Shown here piece by piece: positions 57,631 through 64,000 of a DNA stretch of 64,000 nucleotides (the stretch's first letter is position 1; every line of letters starts with the position of its first letter). Source of the stretch: Achatina immaculata (Eukaryota; Mollusca; Gastropoda; Stylommatophora; Achatinidae); NCBI GenBank assembly GCA_009760885.1, contig CM019691.1, forward strand, positions 25,791,314 to 25,855,313, given 5' to 3'. Made by a program: the position numbers and the translations under genes. Below the pieces are notes generated by a model. It was not told where the DNA came from and did not search any database. It worked only from the letters and a program-made list of their open reading frames with translations.

Positions 57631-58740
57631 GTGTTATACTATGTTATGCATCTAATTCTACCAAACAAGGCCCAGCCTGAGTCCATGGGCGACCTACACC
57701 CCTCTCACTGACCTGTTGCTTCCTATACATGTGTTTCAGTGTGCATAGTCACGTGTCTGATGGCTCTAGATAAGCGTCTATGACAACAGTATGGTGTGTA
57801 ACAGAATAACAATTCTGTACAGAGTGTATTGTGTATAGCCCTGTAGTTGTGGTCATCACCGTGTGCCAAGCACGTGGTTCAAGAAAATTCGAAGTCACGT
57901 GGTTGAGTTGAGCGGGAGGTATGCATGGGCTGAGAAAGTTAGTCTGTGGTCAGAATGTGTTAGAGAAAGGTTGTGTGATTGACTCTAGAATGTGGTAGGG
58001 AGAGCCTTACTTGTTTGTTGTAGCAGGAGCCTTGCTTGTTTGTGTTGTAGGAAGAACATTAGTAGTTTTGATGTAGATGGAATCTCGTTTAGGAAGAGTT
58101 TCTAGCAGTGGCAATTTGTTGGTAGTTAGTTGGAGGAATTAGGTTTCTTGATGGCTGAGGTTTAAGGTGGAATGTTGTGAGTATGATTTTATGTGTATAG
58201 GACATTGTAAGGTTTTCGCCCATATGGCGTAGAGTTCTCTCACGCCGGGCATTTGTTACTGTGAATTTTGCTCAGCCTGATGGCTACATTCCCATCATTA
58301 TGATTTCACCCCTCATTTTGTCCATTAATAAATGTGTGTTGTCTGATGATAAACTACACCAATTGGCTTTGTTGGAATTCTCATTGTTGACCAGTTTGTT
58401 TTGGTTGGAAGACTGCCAAGTTATGTTTAAGTTTTTGTATCTGTATTATTTGTGGAGTTGGAAGCCTGGGTATCTTGTTGTATTTTCTCAGTGTATAATA
58501 TAGAAAATTAGGTGGTTTTAGAACACCAACAACAAGAAGAAATTTATAAGAAGAAACTGTACTCCACAAGAAGATTTAATCAAACCAGTGGTCATACCAT
58601 TTCAGTGGGTCCTTTTGAATAGAGAAATAGTCATTCTGTTATATGGTGTACCAACTCTTAATCTACAAAACAACACGGAAAAACAATTAACACTTTCGTT
58701 GTCAAATATGACATGTCATTCCCTCATTTATTCATTCATT
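57631..58740. other. intergenic, no gene recognised
   Basis: Somewhat TG-rich. The 80-codon frame at 58261 is hydrophobic but has no recognisable family. Confidence 0.4.
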
Positions 58741-58743
58741 CAT

Positions 58744-59015
58744 TAGCATGTCCCTTGCGGGACTTTGCCTCTCTAACAGCTCTATTGAACACCTCTCGGT
58801 TGTAAGCAAGATGTCCTGCTGCTGATGCCTCCATTCGTAAATCATCAATAATGTCTTGTAGCCATCTTCGCCTTGATCTTCCACTCTTTTTCCCCCCATT
58901 ATATACTCTTCCAAGACTGTCTTCTCCAAGTTCTCATGACGCTTAATATAACTGAAATACTTAAGTTTTCTCTGTTTAATCTTCTATACTAACTAATCTT
59001 TTTCAGTATTAAATT
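58744..59015 (-). mobile_element. LINE family C, 3' fragment, copy 3
   Basis: Minus strand: KTVLEEYIMGGK.. and HLAYNREVF..AK in broken frames. The tail is (AATG)n at about 58728-58746. Confidence 0.8.
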
Positions 59016-59019
59016 CTTG

Positions 59020-60480
59020 TAGCGTGGATATATAGCAGGTAAAATGTGCAATGTGCGATGAAGCTTTTAGCAATTATGGCATAAAATGATGAACTTCCAG
59101 CTACATTTTTTAAAGGCCATTTAAACAGCACACAGTACTGTGAGAGTTAAAATGGTTGCCAGTGAGATGTCAGTTGCTCAATACATAATACTACAAGGGA
59201 GAACAATGGAGGCAACGGCAGCCTTTCTTCGCAGCTTCACATCTTCATGTGTGACATTAACCAGTATTTACATAACGTGGAACTGTTTGCACTCTGTTAA
59301 AGGATCTACGTGTGGGGGAGCAATCGAATCAATAGTCATATATGGACCTGTTTAATGAGATGTGCGAGCAAGGATAGCCATAATAGTTTTCAATTAAATG
59401 TGGTGTTCATAAGAGGATGAACTTAAGAAAATCACGAAATTGTAAGATACGTAATCGACGAGCTAGATTCTGTACCAAAAGCTGAACGCTGTCAAACAAG
59501 GCCGAAAGTAGCTAGCGAGGGTCTCTAGGCAGTATGACTGTATGGGACCCGCATCTAAAGAAAATTACTTCAAAGAAAAAAAAGTTCTACACATATACAT
59601 AATACTAATGAGAATACTACGCTATACAAAGTAATACTCAGAATAACAAATTAAAGAATATATTTGACAAATATCTAATATACTGTATTTTAAAGATTCG
59701 TTTTTCTGCCTTTTTTGTTCTGAAAATTCCATCACAAAAGATTCAGTATTCTACGTGCTTGCTGCTCGCAGTCAGCTGATAATATTGCAAGATTACAGAG
59801 CCTATATTGGCCCATATTAGACCATCAGTTGTTAACTTATTTTAACTTTGGGAAGCTTCTTTCTCGTGATACATCTATCACTGGAAATATTAAAAACTGC
59901 TATAAATATTCGTGGAGCAGTGAATATATTTGGACACTTCAGGACACTACGTCATTAGTTCAAATAAATACAAGCAGCTTGAAATACTGACCTACCAAAA
60001 AAAAAAAAAAAATGACGGAATCATCCGTCTCGACTTGTTCTTTAACAAGAACTGGAGTATCCGCAGGCCTGGCTGTACGAATTTTTGTCCACCCGTGCAA
60101 TATCATCCGTTGCCAAGCCACCCAGTTCTCAAATTATCATTTAACACGGTAAACCCCATTAATTTAAGTAAGCTTTAACATGTCTGGACGTTAATTTTAA
60201 GCGACATTAACAATAATTTATAAATTAACGGGAAAAATAACAAACTATACATTTATTATCATCATCATCATTGTCGTCGTCGTTGTCGCCATTTTTCATA
60301 AATATAAAACTAAATAGAGTTCACAAAATTATAAGAGTAATCGCTCATTCTTTTGTTATAAAGTCCGTCGAAGAGCGTAGATATGCACTGCATCAAACTT
60401 TATAGTACTGTATAATTTGCATATGTTTATGATTAGTGCTACTTCAGTTGAATAAGAAATATCGTTAGTGGCCGCTGACT
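59020..60480. other. intergenic, no gene recognised
   Basis: AT-rich with a (TCA)n tract near 60257. Short open stretches lack features. Confidence 0.4.
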
Positions 60481-60553
60481 TTGAAATACATTGTGTGATT
60501 CTGAATATGTTTTAGCGTGTGAAATATTTCGATATATTCAGTGCAGTTCTAAA

Positions 60554-60943
60554 ATGGACACACAACACAAGCAAAAAAACAAAAAAGTGCTATATTATAA
60601 GCAAGTCGGTATACAGAGCCGGTTGCCGTTTTTTCACGGGGAAACCCGGTTGACTACATTACCCACAGTCGTGTTAAGACTCACGATGAATCAAGATCCT
60701 CGCAGTCTGGTTGACTTTGGAACCTTTGCGTTGCGTGAAGTTCCTCATAAAAAAAGCGGCTGGTTTGAGGGTTATGATGCTGGGGTGATAATGTGGCAGA
60801 TTACAACACGCACAACAAAACATCATCGTTTGACTGGGATGGCTTCTAGTATCTCGGCACTAGCTCACAATCCCTCCTTCTGTTGCTTCACCCTTTCTGA
60901 TTTCCGTTACCGCATTCAGCGTTGGATGGGAAGTGTATCATAG
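60554..60943 (+). CDS. unrecognised open frame of about 130 codons
   Basis: ATG at 60554 (MDTQHKQKNKKVLYYKQVGI), stop TAG at 60941-60943. It is richer in GC and CpG than its surroundings and free of simple repeats. Near the middle: DPRSLVDFGTFALREVPHKK, then GWFEGYDAGVIMWQI. No family recognised, no signal peptide or membrane segment, and no clear splice sites. It could be a single-exon gene, part of a spliced gene, an unlisted transposon or chance. Confidence 0.25.
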   Translation: MDTQHKQKNKKVLYYKQVGIQSRLPFFHGETRLTTLPTVVLRLTMNQDPRSLVDFGTFALREVPHKKSGWFEGYDAGVIMWQITTRTTKHHRLTGMASSISALAHNPSFCCFTLSDFRYRIQRWMGSVS

Positions 60944-61414
60944 GTGCGAGCGCTTTATCACTTTTACTCATTTTTGAAATGTACAAATACTGATAACGTG
61001 TCTTGGGCGCTTAAGTGTTTTTGCTCATGCGTTAACTAAGATTCGAGAAATATTTAGACTCATATCTTCTGATTGCCTCAGGGTTGGCGAATCACCCTCA
61101 AAGTTGGCTAATCAAAGCTAACTAAGACTTTATTCTGAGTTTCTTTAGTGCACATTGATAATAGACTAGTGTATCCACTAGTGAATAGGGATGGGACGGT
61201 AAAGCAGGACTAAACATTCTAGAAATGATGTGTCATGTCGAAGGGGCATATGTTTAATTTAGCTGTAAACCATGACACAAATCAACCACCGTCATTTTCA
61301 GCGTGAACATAGAGACAAAGAAAATAAAGACTCAGTTGAGACTGAAGCCCACGTTTTCAATTCAGAATGATCCGAAGTAGGGTTGCCACTGACAACGCCA
61401 CATGTATGAGTCAG

Positions 61415-61805
61415 TCATTAGCATGTCCTTTGCGGAACTTTGCCTTCCTATCAGCTCTCCTGTGGGCCTCTCGATTGCAAACAAGATGCACTGCTGCTGA
61501 TGCATCCATTCGCGGATCATCAACGATATCTTGCAGCCATCTTGACGTCGGTCTTCCTCTCTTTTTCTTATTATGTACCCTTTCAAGACGGTCTTATCTA
61601 AATTCTCATGACGTTTAATATGTCCAAAATATTTAAGTTTTCTCTGTTTAATCTTCTTTACTAGCCAACCTTCTTCAATATTAAGTTCTTGTAGTATAGA
61701 TATATTTGTTCTGTTTGTATCCATGATATTTGAAGAACTCTTCTGTAGCATTTACATTCAAAGGCATTTATGTGTTTCTCAGCTGGTTTGTTGTGTCCAG
61801 GTCTC
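61415..61805 (-). mobile_element. LINE family C, fragment, copy 4
   Basis: Minus strand: NKPAEKHINAFECKCYR, LQKSSSNIMDTNRTNISILQ, KQRKLKYFGHIKRHENLDKT and LKGYII. It is cut at 61805 by the start of a family-A LINE. Confidence 0.85.
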
Positions 61806-64000
61806 ACATACTAGGAATACAAGAAGCAAGATGGACAGGACAAGGCAGAAGGAAATTAACAACACAGCACACAGAAGATACAATAATATGGTCAGGTAAA
61901 GAAGATCTTCATGAAGGAGGAGTAGCATTGATTATAACAAAAGAAGCATCAAGAGCATTGCTGAAATGGACCCCAATAAATGAGAGATTATTATATGCAC
62001 GGTTCAACTCAAGATTCACGAAGCTGTCTATTATAGTTTGTTATGCACCAACAGAAGCAGCTGAAGAGGAATTAAAAGAAGATTTTTACAACAGCCTCCA
62101 AGCCACAGTAGAAACAATACCCAAGCATGATATGCTACTCATCTTGGGCGACTTCAATGCAAAAGTAGGTGAAGGAAATGAAGATAGAAGAAGAATCATG
62201 GGAAGAGAAGGAATCGGAGAAATAAATGAAAATGGAGAAAGACTGTGCAGTTTCTGTGAAGAAAACATGATGACCATCGGAGGGACAATTTTCCAACACA
62301 AAAACATCCATAAGGTGACTTGGAGGTCACCAGATAAAACCACAGAAAACCAAATCGATCACATACTAATAAACAACAAGTGGAAACGGTCACTACAAGA
62401 TGTGCGAGCAAGGAAAGGAGCAGATATAGGAAGTGATCACAACCTTCTGGTAGCAAAAATAAAACTAAAATTAAGGAAAGCCAGAATCGGAGAACACAGA
62501 AAGATACATTTTGATACAAGAAAACTGATAGACCAGCAAACAAGAAATGAATTCTCAATAATACTTAAGAACTGCTTCAGTGTCCTACAAGACGAAGCAG
62601 AAATGTCCATATTAGAGTTCAATAAAACACTACAGGAAACAGCAAAAGAGGTGCTGGGATATCGGAAAAGGAGAAAAGAGGAATGGATAAGTGACACCAC
62701 ATGGGAAAAGATAGAGCAAAGAAAAGAAATCAAGAAAAAATTACTGAACACCAAATCACAACGGCTTAAAGAACGAGTTTTAAGTAATTATGCACAAAAA
62801 GACAAAGAAGTGAAGGAATCATGCCGTCAAGATAAACGTCAGTATTATGACAACTTAGCAGAGACAGCAGAGAAAGCAGCATATACAAATGACATGAAAA
62901 CCATATATAAAATCACAAAGCAGATGACAGGTAACTTCAATACAAGATGTGAAAGTGCAGTAAGAACACAAAATGGACAACTGGTCAGTGGAGAAAGAGA
63001 AAAAATTGAAAGATGGAGGGAACACTTTAACACCCTACTAAACAGAACACAAGCAGCACAAGCAATAGATATACCTGAAGCAAAAGCGGAACTAAACATC
63101 AATACAGGACCAATAACAATAAATGAAGTAAAAGAGGCGATAAAGATGCTAAAATCAGACAGGGCACCAGGTGAAGATGAAGTGACTGCTGAGATGTTGA
63201 AAGCAGAAGAAACAGAAACACCAAAACAACTTTGCCGGATATTACAACAAATTTGGGATTTAGAAAAAGCCCCAGAGGAGTGGAAAACTGGTCTTATAGT
63301 AAAACTACCAAAGAAGGGTGACCTCAGAGATTGCGGGAACTGGAGAGGCATTACCCTACTGCCACTCACTAGTAAAGTATTTTGCAGAATAATCATCAAC
63401 AGAATTGTACCAATACTTGAGGAAAAACTTCGGAAAGAGCAGGCAGGATTTAGGAAAGGAAGATCATGCATAGACCATATATTGTACTTAGACAAATATT
63501 AGAACAGGCAAATGAGTGGCATAGCACAACATATGCATTATTCATAGATTTTGAGAAAGCCTTTGACAGTGTCAACAGAGATGCACTGTGGAAAATCCTA
63601 AGATGGCATGGCCTCCCCCATAAAATAGTTAATGTAATCAAAGCCCTATACGAGGGTTTTCAGTGCAAAGTTATCTGTGGAGAACATACCTCCAGCAGCT
63701 TTAGGGTACAAACAGGAGTGAAACAGGGATGTGTACTATCACCAACATTATTTATCTTGGCAGTAGACTGGTTAATGAAGGAGGCAACATCAGACAAACG
63801 CAGAGGATTACAATGGACCCTTAACACAGTGCTGGAGGACCTTGACTTTGCGGACGACATTTGTCTATTATCAAGCAGTCACAAAGATATGCAAGATAAA
63901 ATAAACAAGTTAACCAGAATGCAAACAACATAGGACTAAAGATCAACGTAGGAAAGACAAAGTTAATGAAGCAAAATGTGAACAACAGAAATGTACTCAG
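61806..64000 (+). mobile_element. RTE-type LINE, family A copy 3, 5'-truncated, runs off the window
   Basis: Begins at the position equal to 9115 in copy 1 (inside the endonuclease) and is nearly identical to copy 1 thereafter. It keeps an arginine codon where copy 1 has its stop. Two one-base deletions break it: at about 63482 (after the IDHI motif) and about 63911 (before NANNIG), just past FADDICLLS. The open frame 61730-63502 fuses about 26 codons of family-C antisense sequence to the truncated endonuclease by chance. Confidence 0.93.

Noticed and set aside
61730..61805. Start codon and first 25 codons of a longer endonuclease-RT protein
   Set aside because: This stretch is antisense family-C LINE sequence joined to a truncated family-A copy; the fusion is accidental.

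Overview
The window looks like nuclear DNA of an invertebrate animal. It is AT-rich and has intron-split genes with GT..AG splice sites, tRNA-derived SINEs, several RTE-type LINE families, a Penelope-like element, and Tc1-like and piggyBac-like DNA transposons. There are no operons, ribosome binding sites or prokaryotic genes. A lophotrochozoan, perhaps a mollusc, is my guess from the overall style; nothing in the sequence proves the species.

About 0.9-31 kb is one gene on the minus strand, the homologue of UBAP2L/UBAP2/lingerer. I could place 19 coding exons with matching splice phases. They encode the N-terminal UBA domain, an RGG-rich segment, the conserved UBAP2-Lig (DUF3697) segment, long Q/S/T/Y-rich low-complexity stretches and the conserved C-terminal blocks. 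The last exon(s) probably lie beyond the left edge. The reading frame is broken at two points by what look like single-base differences. Its introns hold eight or more mobile elements, including an almost intact RTE-type LINE nested in an older LINE, a TTAA-flanked piggyBac-like MITE and a Tc1-like element split by another retroposon.

About 33.5-48 kb is a transposon graveyard. It contains a Penelope-like element with inverted arms and a 15-bp target duplication, a retroposon family with a (GAA)n tail and internal tandem subrepeats (four copies in the window, three of them inside other transposons), LINE fragments, a second long RTE-type LINE and a decayed piggyBac transposase.

About 49.7-52.2 kb is the second real gene, also on the minus strand. 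It is a single large exon coding for a C-type-lectin-like domain, 14 EGF-like repeats (mostly calcium-binding type) and one C-terminal membrane segment. Its short first exon is not placed. A 36-bp minisatellite lies downstream and a 24-bp minisatellite upstream. The rest, about 53-64 kb, is SINEs, decayed LINEs, an unrecognised 130-codon open frame and a 5'-truncated RTE-type LINE that runs off the right edge.

The two host genes show no functional link to each other. The informative part is the mobile-element landscape, where nested insertions with readable target duplications give a relative order of events.
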